DNA from: Picosynechococcus sp. PCC 7117
Lineage (GTDB): Bacteria; Cyanobacteriota; Cyanobacteriia; Cyanobacteriales; MRBY01
Assembly (NCBI RefSeq): GCF_001693275.1
Contig: NZ_CP016477.1
Location: 2,852,001 to 2,916,000 of the forward strand
Direction: 5' to 3'
DNA: 64,000 bases
The notes below the pieces were generated by a model that saw nothing but the letters and a program-made list of their open reading frames with translations, was not told where the DNA came from and ran no database searches. This document shows, piece after piece, positions 27,427-35,046 of the stretch (position 1 is the first letter of the stretch; each line of letters starts with the position of its first letter). The translations under genes and the position numbers were made by a program.

Positions 27427-28755
27427 CGATTCTAACAGGAAGTGCAAATCTGTTAGAATGTAGCTATGTTGAATTTGACCTACAGCTACCGAATCTATCC
27501 AGAAGTTGACCAAGAAGCACAGATGCTTGATTGGTTGGAGCAATGCCGTCGCGTGTATAACTACGCTTTAGCAGAGCGCAAGGACTGGATAAATTCGCGT
27601 AAATGTCCGGTCAATGCTTGCAGTATCAGACAGGAATACATCATCCTTGCTGACGCGCCATATCCCGACTACTACAAACAGCAAAACGCGCTGACCAAGG
27701 CAAAAGGGGTTATCCCAGAACTGAAGGCAGTTCATTCTCAAGTCTTGCAAGATGCTTTGAAGCGGCTGGATAAGTCGTTCAAGTTTATGCAAGAGAGAGG
27801 GTTTGGATTCCCTCGTTTCAAAAAGCTCGGTCAGTACCGCTCGTTTGTATTTCCGCAGTTCAAATCGAATCCAGTCAACGGATTTGAAATAAAGCTGCCG
27901 AAAATTGGAGCCATGCCCATCAAGCTGCATCGACCGATTCCAGAAGGATTTGAGGTTAAACAGGTGCGGATCCTGTTCAAGGCATCGGGTTGGTATGCTC
28001 AACTGATTCTGCAAGCCGATGTTTCTATTCCTGATGTCACGCCCCATGGCGAACCCATTGGCATTGACTTGGGACTGGAGAAATTCTTGACTGTATCGAC
28101 GGGTGAGTTGGTGGAGCGCCCTCGCTTTTTCGTGGATTTGCAAAGCAAGCTTCGATGGCTGCAACGCAAATTGAGAAACAAGAAAAAGGGTTCTGCTAAT
28201 TACCGCAAGATTCAAGCCAAGATTCGCAAACTGCATGAACACATTCACAACGTTCGCCGCGAGTTCCACTTTCTGACGGCTCACAAACTTTGCGATGGTG
28301 TTGGCATGATTTTTGCTGAGGATTTGAACCTCAAAATGACCAGTCGCGGTATGTTGGCAAAGTATTGTTTGGATGCTGCTTGGGGGAGTTTCTTGGAAAT
28401 TCTCAAGTGGGTTGCTTGGAAGCGTGGAGTCTATTTTGCGAAGGTTGACCCCAATGGGACAAGTCAAACTTGCCCTCAATGTGGAGCGCACACTGGCAAG
28501 AAAGAACTGAGCGAACGAGTACATCATTGCGATGAATGTGGATATGTAACTGACCGAGATGTTGCTGCCGCTCAAGTGGTAGAACAACGAGGTCTTGCTA
28601 GCACTGAGCAATGTCGAAGTGTAGCCGTTGGACAGACGGTGATACTGCCTGTGGAGGAAGGTTGCCTAGGAACCCCGATGAAGCAGGAAATCTCAAGAGC
28701 GATCTTGGGAAGCCCGCGCTCTACCCGCTTCGGGTGAGCGTCGGGAGGATGTCAC
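27427..28755 (+). mobile_element. IS1341-type (IS200/IS605 group) element carrying tnpB only
   Basis: The single gene tnpB is bracketed by non-coding ends. The left end has the hairpin ATTCTAACAG / CTGTTAGAAT (27429-27438, 27450-27459). The right end has a hairpin around CTACCCG-CTT-CGGGTG (28718-28735) and then GGGAGGATGTCAC. Ends were placed so that joining the flanks TTTAT and ACCGCC restores a stop (GTA TAA) for the adjacent tldD gene. No tnpA is present, so it moves only with TnpA from elsewhere. HIP1 octamers are absent inside. Boundaries are inferred and could shift by a few bases. Confidence 0.75.
27466..28737 (+). CDS. tnpB: RNA-guided nuclease TnpB (OrfB)
   Basis: A 423-residue TnpB. 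The RuvC-like catalytic residues are intact: Asp201 in GIDLGLEKF, Glu285 in FAEDLNL and the DRD motif (363-365) in VTDRDVAAAQ. A zinc finger CPQC...CDEC precedes the last. The N-terminal LTYSYRIYPE and FPRFKK segments match OrfB of the IS1341 type. Known TnpBs use an RNA from the transposon right end to cut target DNA next to a short motif, favouring element retention. All key residues are present, so the enzyme is probably active. The gene lacks the host HIP1 octamer. Confidence 0.93.
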   Translation: MLNLTYSYRIYPEVDQEAQMLDWLEQCRRVYNYALAERKDWINSRKCPVNACSIRQEYIILADAPYPDYYKQQNALTKAKGVIPELKAVHSQVLQDALKRLDKSFKFMQERGFGFPRFKKLGQYRSFVFPQFKSNPVNGFEIKLPKIGAMPIKLHRPIPEGFEVKQVRILFKASGWYAQLILQADVSIPDVTPHGEPIGIDLGLEKFLTVSTGELVERPRFFVDLQSKLRWLQRKLRNKKKGSANYRKIQAKIRKLHEHIHNVRREFHFLTAHKLCDGVGMIFAEDLNLKMTSRGMLAKYCLDAAWGSFLEILKWVAWKRGVYFAKVDPNGTSQTCPQCGAHTGKKELSERVHHCDECGYVTDRDVAAAQVVEQRGLASTEQCRSVAVGQTVILPVEEGCLGTPMKQEISRAILGSPRSTRFG

Positions 28756-28772
28756 ACCGCCCTGGACGCAAC
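28620..28772 (+). ncRNA. Putative omega (re)RNA overlapping the tnpB 3' end
   Basis: By analogy with studied TnpB systems, the scaffold RNA spans the 3' end of tnpB and the right end. Its conserved hairpin is visible near 28718-28735, and the variable guide would be the first 16-20 bases past the right end, beginning ACCGCCCTGG. This guide is host DNA of the tldD 3' end. The 5' limit is not determined from sequence. Confidence 0.5.
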
Positions 28773-30050
28773 CCCCAACTTGCCGAACAGAATCGCTGGC
28801 ATATAAGCACTACCACCAACCCATTCGCAGGTGTCACTAAAATCAACTAAATCTGCAAAGGCTTCAAAGATGCTGCCCGCCACCATGGTATTTTTCAGGC
28901 GACCAACAATTTCGCCGTTTTCGACTTTGTAACCGAGGTCAAGGTTCACGGAAAATTCTCCAGCTAGCTGATTAGATTGACCCGCTCCTAACACTTGATC
29001 AACGATCACGCCTTCCTTCATGCCCTTGATCAGCTCCGTTAACGGGGTTTTCCCGGCCCCCATGCAGAAATTCACCATGTCGGGACTGGGACGAGAAAGA
29101 CCGCCCCGGAAACCGTTCCCCTGGGCCTCGGCGTTGCCCCGGGCGGCCCACTGGCGATCCCAATAGAATTGCTGGACAATGCCGTTTTCGATAAAGGTTT
29201 TTTTCTGGGTGGGGGTGCCTTCGTCGTCAAAGGGACAGGCAGAAACGCCAATGGTGGGATCTTCGTAAATACTTAGGCGATCGCCAAAGAGTTGTTCGCC
29301 AATTTTTCCGGCGAGGGGTGAGGCTTTTTGCACGACCACTTGACCGGAGAGAATCGTATCAAACAGGCCGCCGATGGCGCTGAGGGCCGCCCTGGGGGTA
29401 AACAGCACCGGGTATTGGCCGCTGGAAATTTGGGCCGCTTTTTCGGCATTGGTATATTTTTCGATGAGGGTAGCGAGGATTTTGTCATAATCCGGTTCCC
29501 CATCCTTGGCGACATCGTAACCGTAGGCATTGAGGAAATCTTCCCCCTGGACAAGATTTCCCCCCAGGCTGGCACTAACAATTTTGCTGTTGCGCTCGCC
29601 GTAGACGCCGCTGGTAGTGGCCAGTTTGGTCTGACCGGAGCGGATATGGAACCCCGCACTGACGAGAATATCGTCGTTGTAAGCCCGTACTTTTTCGATG
29701 AGGGTTTCGCCAATTTTTACCAGTTTTGCGGTTTCTGGCAGCACATAATCGCTTTCGGGGACAACCCCTTGAAAATCCTTGGCAAACTCAAAATCCACGG
29801 GATCACCGATTTCTGCCGTGGCGATCGCCGCATCAACGACATCTTCGAGGCGCGTTAAATCCGTGGCACTGGCAAAGCCCAATTTCCCATCGACGACCAC
29901 CCGCAGGGCAACCCCCTGGCTCGCTTTGGTTTCGAGGGACTTGAGGCGATTATTCTCAAAATCGATGGGAGTATCACGGCTACTGCGGTAGTACACCTCC
30001 GCTTCGATACCCTTTTGTTTGGCGAGATCCAGGATTTGCTCAACTACCAT
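28752..30050 (-). CDS. TldD/PmbA-family metalloprotease-like protein
   Basis: A 432-residue protein of the TldD/PmbA family, whose members form a heterodimeric metallopeptidase that trims peptides (microcin B17, CcdA). The sequence runs from MVVEQILDLAKQKG through SYGVYRD-like YYRSSRDTPIDF, the GFHIRSG and LFTPRAALSAIGGLFD regions, and GNGFRGGLSRPSP and GAGKTP near the C-terminus. This form resembles PmbA, which lacks the metal-binding HExxxH. Its last codons and TGA stop lie at the right end of the TnpB element. ATG 30050 starts the conserved part. Confidence 0.85.
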   Translation of the reverse strand: MVVEQILDLAKQKGIEAEVYYRSSRDTPIDFENNRLKSLETKASQGVALRVVVDGKLGFASATDLTRLEDVVDAAIATAEIGDPVDFEFAKDFQGVVPESDYVLPETAKLVKIGETLIEKVRAYNDDILVSAGFHIRSGQTKLATTSGVYGERNSKIVSASLGGNLVQGEDFLNAYGYDVAKDGEPDYDKILATLIEKYTNAEKAAQISSGQYPVLFTPRAALSAIGGLFDTILSGQVVVQKASPLAGKIGEQLFGDRLSIYEDPTIGVSACPFDDEGTPTQKKTFIENGIVQQFYWDRQWAARGNAEAQGNGFRGGLSRPSPDMVNFCMGAGKTPLTELIKGMKEGVIVDQVLGAGQSNQLAGEFSVNLDLGYKVENGEIVGRLKNTMVAGSIFEAFADLVDFSDTCEWVGGSAYMPAILFGKLGVASRAV

Positions 30051-30148
30051 AAAACTTTCTAAACACAATTTGAGAATAACGGCCGCTCCCCATTGTAGAA
30101 GATTCTTTTGGATCACCGGGGGCGATCGCCTTTGGCTGAAAATTGCCT

Positions 30149-30179
30149 AAAAAAAAGAGGGACAAATGATCTTTCCCTC
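30149..30179 (-). terminator. Rho-independent terminator of prs
   Basis: Minus strand: GAGGGA, eleven-base loop, TCCCTC, then eight T residues. It lies 37 bases past the prs stop. Confidence 0.9.
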
Positions 30180-30215
30180 CCCAAAATCAATTAATTGTTC
30201 TAGCCAAGCCAAAAT

Positions 30216-31208
30216 TTACCGAAACATACTGCTCACAGAACTTTCTTCGTGAATGCGCCAAATGGTTTCACCGAGGAGATTGGCCACCGTCAGCACCGTC
30301 AGTTCTTCAAATTGCTTATCGGCAGGCACCGGAATCGTATTGGTTACGATAACTTCCTCAAACAGGCCACTAGAGAGCCGTTCCACCGCAGGCCCAGAAA
30401 AGACTGGATGGGTCGCACAAGCGTACACTTCCTTGGCCCCTTCCTTCTTCAATAGTCTGGCCCCTTCCTGGAGCGTCCCAGCGGTGTCGATCATGTCATC
30501 GACGAGAATCGCGGTTTTTCCTTTGACTTCCCCAATGACGTTCATCACTTCGGCGACATTGTGGGCCTGGCGACGTTTGTCAATAATGGCCAGGGGCGCA
30601 TCATCTAACTTTTTCGCAAAGGCCCGCGCCCGCGCCACCCCGCCCACATCGGGAGAGACCACCACAATATCCTCTAAATTTTTGCTTTTGAGATAGTCAA
30701 TGATCACCGGGGAACCGTAGACATGGTCACAGGGAATGTCAAAATACCCTTGGATTTGCGCCGAATGGAGATCCATTGCCAGCACCCGACCGGCCCCTGC
30801 CTGGGTAATCAAGTTAGCCACCAGTTTCGCTGTAATGGATTCGCGACCAGCGGTTTTGCGGTCAGCGCGAGCATAGCCATAGTAGGGGATCACCGCTGTG
30901 ATTTGGCGTGCCGAAGCCCGACGACAGGCATCGATCATGATCAACAGTTCCATCAGGTGATCGTTGACCGGACGGCAGGAGGGTTGAATGAGGTAAACAT
31001 CGCAACCCCGGATCGACTCTTGCACCTGGATGTACATTTCACCGTCGGCAAACTGCTTCCGGATCATGGGGCCAAGATCCATGCCCAGATAACGGGCCAC
31101 TTCGTTGGCTAGGGGCAAATTCGCCGATCCCGAAAAAATCCGGAGACGGTTGCTATCGGTGGGGGTTTGCAGAACAGATTGTAAGGCGAGGGTGGCGGAG
31201 TGGCTCAC
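30216..31208 (-). CDS. prs: Ribose-phosphate pyrophosphokinase (PRPP synthetase)
   Basis: Makes PRPP from ribose-5-phosphate and ATP for purine, pyrimidine, His and Trp synthesis. The 330-residue form has LRIFSGSANLPLA, FADGEMYIQVQESIRG, the ATP loop RADRKTAGRE, and the PRPP-binding VVSPDVGGVARA and AILVDDMIDTAGT motifs. No ATG occurs in frame near the conserved N-terminus. GTG at 31208 (then SHSATL) has GAGAGG about 11 bases upstream and overlaps the TGA of a 21-codon leader ORF. An in-frame TTG at 31316 would add 36 unconserved residues. The start is therefore inferred. A strong terminator follows. Confidence 0.92.
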   Translation of the reverse strand: MSHSATLALQSVLQTPTDSNRLRIFSGSANLPLANEVARYLGMDLGPMIRKQFADGEMYIQVQESIRGCDVYLIQPSCRPVNDHLMELLIMIDACRRASARQITAVIPYYGYARADRKTAGRESITAKLVANLITQAGAGRVLAMDLHSAQIQGYFDIPCDHVYGSPVIIDYLKSKNLEDIVVVSPDVGGVARARAFAKKLDDAPLAIIDKRRQAHNVAEVMNVIGEVKGKTAILVDDMIDTAGTLQEGARLLKKEGAKEVYACATHPVFSGPAVERLSSGLFEEVIVTNTIPVPADKQFEELTVLTVANLLGETIWRIHEESSVSSMFR

Positions 31209-31270
31209 AGCAGAATAAACCTCTCTTTCGGTTTGATAAAGGACATCCAAGGGATCAGTGCAGACACCAT
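31205..31270 (-). CDS. Possible 21-codon leader peptide upstream of prs
   Basis: On the minus strand ATG at 31270 is preceded by a perfect AAGGAGG three bases away. It reads MVSALIPWMSFIKPKERFILL and ends with TGA, which overlaps the proposed GTG start of prs (GTGA). Such overlap normally couples translation of two reading frames. The peptide lies wholly in a different frame from the longer prs reading. It could equally be fortuitous: the spacing of the Shine-Dalgarno sequence is short, and the GTG two codons later would fit it better. Confidence 0.35.
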   Translation of the reverse strand: MVSALIPWMSFIKPKERFILL

Positions 31271-31487
31271 AATCCTCCTTTTGGTCGTTTCGGTGATATG
31301 TGTTACTAAAGTACAATTACTTAGCCCCATTTTTTAGACTGGATAGATACGGTAAAACCATTGGGGGCAATCATCGCCACTGGAAAGGATTAGGGTTAAT
31401 AGAAAATAAAAAAATTGTTAAGGAAGGTGCTGATCTTCAGGGTCTATTGTACTCAATAAACCTTTAAATTCAATTTGAAATTTTTCT

Positions 31488-32201
31488 ATGCTGCAAAATT
31501 GCTTGTTAATCGCGGGAACAGACACGGAAGTGGGGAAAACAGTGGTCAGCTCGGCCCTGATTGCCTATTGGCGTCATTTTCTTCCTTTTTCTCGGCTAGG
31601 GGTAATCAAACTACTCCAGACAGGGATCGGCGATCGCCAATGGTACGAAAAATTCTGTGATGGGGGAACAGTTCTCAAGGTGCCTTTGGAGTATGAAACC
31701 CCGGTTGCGCCCCCGGTGGCTGCCCGCCTAGAGGGAAAAGCCATTGATCTGGGGATCGTCTGGCAGGAGCTCCAGGATTTGAGGAATGCTCAAGATTTTG
31801 TCATTGCTGAGTCCCTGGGGAGCTTGGGATCGCCTGTAACTGACGAGTTGACGGTGGCAGATTTAGCAGGGCAGTGGAAGTTGCCGACGCTGTTGGTGGT
31901 GCCGGTGAAATTGGGTTCCATTGGTCAGGCGATCGCCCAGGTGAGTTTGGCACGGGAACGGAAGGTCAATCTCAAGGGAATTATCCTCAGTTGCGGTACC
32001 CCCGAAGCCATGGGACAAATTGAGGCTTTGACGCCACCGACCATGGTGCAACAGTTCACCCAGTTGCCTGTGCTTGGAATCATGCCCCACTTGGAAAACC
32101 TTTTAGACGCGTCGGCTCTGGCAAAAATCGCCGCCAATTGGCACTTAGAACAGTTGGTTTCTAAGGAACATTTGCGGCCCCAGGCTCCTTTGTCACAGTA
32201 A
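31488..32201 (+). CDS. bioD: Dethiobiotin synthetase
   Basis: Closes the ureido ring of biotin using CO2 and ATP. The 237-residue protein has P-loop GTDTEVGKTVVSSAL (as in E. coli GTDTEVGKT), KLLQTGIGD for the diamino substrate, ESLGSLGSPVTDEL, and the VVPVKLGSIGQ core typical of the SIMIBI fold. Length is typical. Its last 41 bases overlap the 3' end of a convergent ABC ATPase gene; the overlapping part lies outside conserved motifs of both. No other bio gene adjoins. Confidence 0.9.
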   Translation: MLQNCLLIAGTDTEVGKTVVSSALIAYWRHFLPFSRLGVIKLLQTGIGDRQWYEKFCDGGTVLKVPLEYETPVAPPVAARLEGKAIDLGIVWQELQDLRNAQDFVIAESLGSLGSPVTDELTVADLAGQWKLPTLLVVPVKLGSIGQAIAQVSLARERKVNLKGIILSCGTPEAMGQIEALTPPTMVQQFTQLPVLGIMPHLENLLDASALAKIAANWHLEQLVSKEHLRPQAPLSQ

Positions 32202-32814
32202 CTTGACCCCGATCAATGTGCCAACAACGGTCGGCGATCGCCTCTAATTCGTGGGGATCGTGGGTGACGATGAGCAACGTCCAATGTTGTTTGAGTTTCG
32301 CCAGTAATTTTGCCAACTGCGATCGCATCGACCAATCCAAGCCCGCCGTCGGTTCATCCAACATCAACAGGTTTGGCTGGCGAATTAATTGCACCGCGAG
32401 GGATAAACGCCGTTGCTGGCCGCCACTCAGGGCATGGGGTGAAGCCTTGAGATCCAAATTTTCGAGACCCACCTCCGCCAAAGCATCTTGGATTTGTTCT
32501 AGGCGTAATTCTGGATGGCCAAACCGGACTTCCTCTAAAATCGTCGAGGCGCAAAAGTGACGCTCCGGAAATTGAAACACGAGGCCCGCCAACTGTTGCA
32601 AATGGAGATTTGTTAAGGTTTGTTCTTGCCAGCGGATCTGCCCCTGGGTCTGCTGGGCCAAGCCCGCCAAAATTTCGAGTAACGTCGTTTTCCCAGAGCC
32701 ACTCGGCCCCACAATCATTCCCATTTCCTGGGGAGCTAACTTAAGGTTCACCTGCTGCAAAATCGGCTCAGGCGTTGCCGCAGGATGGTACACCAAATCT
32801 TGGATGTAGAGCAT
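32161..32814 (-). CDS. ABC ATPase, ECF/CbiO-like
   Basis: A 217-residue ATP-binding protein: Walker A GPSGSGKTT, Q-loop FQFPERHFCAST, signature LSGGQQRRLS, Walker B LLMLDEPTAGLD and H-loop VTHD. The FQFPE-H form of the Q-loop is close to energy-coupling-factor (EcfA/CbiO) ATPases for vitamin or metal uptake, and to plastid ABCI10/ABCI11 relatives. The partners (EcfT, S component) are not adjacent. The neighbour bioD is convergent, so a biotin link would be only speculation. MLYIQD at 32814 is the best start. Confidence 0.85.
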   Translation of the reverse strand: MLYIQDLVYHPAATPEPILQQVNLKLAPQEMGMIVGPSGSGKTTLLEILAGLAQQTQGQIRWQEQTLTNLHLQQLAGLVFQFPERHFCASTILEEVRFGHPELRLEQIQDALAEVGLENLDLKASPHALSGGQQRRLSLAVQLIRQPNLLMLDEPTAGLDWSMRSQLAKLLAKLKQHWTLLIVTHDPHELEAIADRCWHIDRGQVTVTKEPGAANVP

Positions 32815-33130
32815 TGACAGGCCCAAAGAGAAATCTTTTCCCAAGCTACCATAGCCGTTTGTGTAAGGGGGCGATCGCCTGGAAAATCGACCGGGTAAAC
32901 TTGAGGCCAAATATTTACTTTTCTTCACAGAAAAAATTGTTTTTACTCAGTGAAGAATGAACTTTCATTGAAAGTAATTGTTTTGGTCAAGAAACCCTGT
33001 TAAATTAAGAATTGAAGTTAGGTAGAACTTAACTTCCCTGGCAGATAAAACAGCCACTGTCTGAGTAAAGTAAAGTTAGTTAAGGAGATAAACCAAGCTG
33101 TTTCTTTGCATATCTGTCTCGTCGAACGAA
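32815..33130. other. Intergenic region upstream of ABC ATPase
   Basis: A/T-rich sequence upstream of the ATPase start. Minus-strand CCTTAACTAACTTTACT (33069-33085) contains two copies of a CTTAACTA/CTTTACTT-like octamer, which resembles the tandem direct repeats bound by the phosphate regulator SphR. The short partial match and the absence of phosphate genes make this uncertain. No gene is visible. Confidence 0.3.
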
Positions 33131-33303
33131 GCAAAACCACTCAAGCGCGAAATCCATACTTCCAACCACCTGTAGCAACAGGGAGCAACCTAACTGAATA
33201 AACTGTCAAGTCGGGCAGCAAGATAATTCAGTTAATGTCTCCAGAGAGTCTTAGTTAAAGGGTTCCGGAAGTTCTGAGGAAAGTAGGTTCTGGGTGGTTT
33301 TGT
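33131..33303 (+). ncRNA. Candidate structured non-coding RNA (rod-like, 6S-like architecture)
   Basis: About 175 bases fold as one long rod. The closing helix is CAAAACCAC (33132-33140) with GTGGTTTTG (33294-33302). The middle helix is ACTTCC-AACC (33158-33167) with GGTT-CC-GGAAGT (33261-33272). A small hairpin CCTGT-AGCA-ACAGG lies at 33169-33182. The terminal helix is TAACTGAAT (33191-33199) with ATTCAGTTA (33226-33234). Nested long-range pairs with a large internal loop are how 6S RNA is built, but no family motif is confirmed and the strand is not certain. No ORF fits. Confidence 0.45.
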
Positions 33304-33349
33304 TCTATTAAGGTTCAATTTGTATGGGAAACTCTTCACCCGAAAATCC

Positions 33350-33988
33350 CTAAACTTCCGCAAGGGCGATCGCCAATTTCTCAGCAAGAGCTGCGACCCA
33401 ATTTTCATCTTGTTTTGTATAGCTGCGGGGAATATTTGTCCCCAAAACTAAGAGACCTGTTTCACCGAGAGGCTGACAAATAATGCCCTGGGTATTTTCT
33501 GGTAAATAATCAAATTCAACCCGCCCCGGATACATTTTTAAGGTCACCAGATACACTGCCTTTTGGGTTTCGAGGACTCGCTTGGCGATCGCCCCAACAT
33601 TAAAATCTTTTTTCGCCCCAAAAATGCCCCGCCGCAGAATTGTCTCGCCATCACGGTAAACCACCACCGATTTTGTCACCGTATTGGTCAACAGTAGGTG
33701 GGATGCCCAAGCCAGTTCTGTTTTGACAGCGTCCGGCAGATCCTCGGCCAATTCAAACTGCTCTTCTCCTTCTAGAATCACCGCTTCTGGAGCCTTGGGC
33801 TGGATCTGTTCCCACAGCAAGGTGGTCAAAATCAAAACAGCACTGAGAATTACCCCCACCACGTCGGAACGGGCCTGGGAATCACTGAGGGCGGGAGTCA
33901 GTAAACGGTTAACCATCAACATTGTGCCCCCGATCATCCCGACGGTAAGCGGTAGATATTGCAACGGATTGCGCCCAGAATCAGCCAT
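33350..33988 (-). CDS. Cofactor assembly of complex C, subunit B (CCB2/CCB4-like)
   Basis: Assembly factor for covalent haem c' attachment to cytochrome b6 of the b6f complex. The 212-residue protein has an N-terminal pair of membrane segments (about 10-28 and 40-56) and a soluble C-terminal domain with VVVYRDGETILRRGIFG, VYLVTLKMYPGRVEFDYLP and GLLVLGTNIPRSYTKQDE; this pattern matches the cyanobacterial CCB family, which is related to plastid CCB2 and CCB4. The start MADSGR at 33988 gives the usual N-terminus; an upstream in-frame start (34000) is less likely. Confidence 0.8.
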   Translation of the reverse strand: MADSGRNPLQYLPLTVGMIGGTMLMVNRLLTPALSDSQARSDVVGVILSAVLILTTLLWEQIQPKAPEAVILEGEEQFELAEDLPDAVKTELAWASHLLLTNTVTKSVVVYRDGETILRRGIFGAKKDFNVGAIAKRVLETQKAVYLVTLKMYPGRVEFDYLPENTQGIICQPLGETGLLVLGTNIPRSYTKQDENWVAALAEKLAIALAEV

Positions 33989-34051
33989 GGTAAACCCCAA
34001 GATATTTTGTTTCAGCTTCCCTGAATTGATCGTTGAAAGTCAATAAAACCC

Positions 34052-34088
34052 CAAACAAAAACCACCTCGCCAGGGTCGCTCAGGTGGT
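34052..34088 (-). terminator. Terminator of the pentapeptide gene
   Basis: Minus strand: ACCACCT, fourteen-base loop, AGGTGGT, followed by TTTTTGTTTGG. Confidence 0.8.
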
Positions 34089-34137
34089 CAACGGGCAGTG
34101 ATTCAATATTTTGATGAAACTTGATCGCGCAGAAAAC

Positions 34138-34638
34138 CTAGGGGCAGTATAGGGTTGCCGCGGTATCACGGCCTGTGGTGGGATTGGTGCCGCTGGCCAG
34201 TTCGCAAAGCTTGTCATTTTCCCGCGCCAAGATCAGGGCATCAGTAAAATCGGCCCCTTCAATAACTGTGGATGGCGTAATTTTGACGCTGGCGAGGAAA
34301 GCCCCCTCTAGGTTGGCATTTTTAAAGTTCGCGTGGCCAATGCGGGCAGAATCTAAGACGGCTCCCCGGAGATCAGCCCCTTCAAAGTTGACGAATTCGA
34401 GATTAGCCGAGAAAAAACGCACCCCCCGCAGGTCTGAATAACTAAAATCGCAGCCCCGGAGACTGGAGAGATCGTAACTATTGTCCCGCAAGTCCTGGTG
34501 GGAAAAATCTTCTTGAATAAAGGTGCGCTTGTTGTAGTCTACGGCCCAGGCCTTTGGTGGGTCAAAATTGCCCCAGGCGAAACTTATAATCCCCACAACC
34601 AAGGCGATCGCCATTAGCCGTTTGCACATTGCTAGCAT
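34138..34638 (-). CDS. Exported pentapeptide-repeat protein
   Basis: A 166-residue protein with a hydrophobic leader (about 6-38, ending near WAVD), which directs it to the lumen or periplasm. It then has a right-handed quadrilateral beta-helix of A(D/N)LxX repeats (about 50-130; for example SDLRGVRF, ANLEFVNFEGADLRG). A capping C-terminus has paired Cys in DKLCEL and TLYCP that could form a disulfide. Several lumenal pentapeptide proteins of cyanobacteria and chloroplasts have this form; no function is known. Starts at 34638 (MLAM) or 34629 (MCKR) are both possible. Confidence 0.85.
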   Translation of the reverse strand: MLAMCKRLMAIALVVGIISFAWGNFDPPKAWAVDYNKRTFIQEDFSHQDLRDNSYDLSSLRGCDFSYSDLRGVRFFSANLEFVNFEGADLRGAVLDSARIGHANFKNANLEGAFLASVKITPSTVIEGADFTDALILARENDKLCELASGTNPTTGRDTAATLYCP

Positions 34639-35046
34639 ACCAGTCAGCTCCCAAGCTCTTTTCGTAAAGTTCACTCAAGCCTATTTTATCGGGAATCGAC
34701 CCCAACAAAATACGTCCGCAGCATTGACCTGGATCAAAAAAAGTGTCTTTTCTCCAAAAAAATAATTCGCTTTTTAGAAATCCTTGAGGACAGTCGTTGA
34801 AAAATAGATTCACCTTTAAATGTCGATCAATTTCCCATAGAAAAGAGTTGATTTGTTCAAAAAACTATTGATTTAAAAACTAAATTTTTGACAAAGAGCA
34901 TCACTAAATCGGCATGAATAAAGCTAACATCTGGCCATTAAAAACCATAAAGTTTCTGCTTCTTTTTAGCGGATGATTATTATAATTTGATAGAAGACAA
35001 AGCCAATCTATACTTAGACAGCTACGCGCAGTCAGTCTTGAGGACA
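34639..35046. other. Intergenic region before the FHA cluster
   Basis: A/T-rich stretch holding the divergent promoters of the pentapeptide gene and the FHA gene. A good TATAAT -10 box lies at 34981-34986, about 60 bases before the FHA start; no matching -35 was found at normal spacing. Nothing else is seen. Confidence 0.5.
34981..34986 (+). promoter_or_regulatory. TATAAT -10 box for the FHA cluster
   Basis: Perfect -10 hexamer 60 bases before the FHA/zinc-ribbon gene; -35 is not recognisable, as is common in cyanobacteria. Confidence 0.4.

Noticed and set aside
27568-28611. Long open frame antisense to tnpB (347 codons)
   Set aside because: It mirrors the tnpB coding sequence, has no recognisable motif, and its composition is explained by codon bias of the opposite strand.
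30216-31316. Longer prs from a TTG at 31316
   Set aside because: The extra residues are not conserved, there is no ribosome site, and a better GTG start exists.
33063-33085. SphR-like (pho box) repeats
   Set aside because: Only two imperfect octamers and no phosphate gene nearby; kept only as a remark in the intergenic entry.
33271-33290. CTGAGGAAAGTAGG resembling the GAGGAAAGTCC box of RNase P RNA
   Set aside because: Other universal RNase P elements are absent and the surrounding fold is a simple rod.
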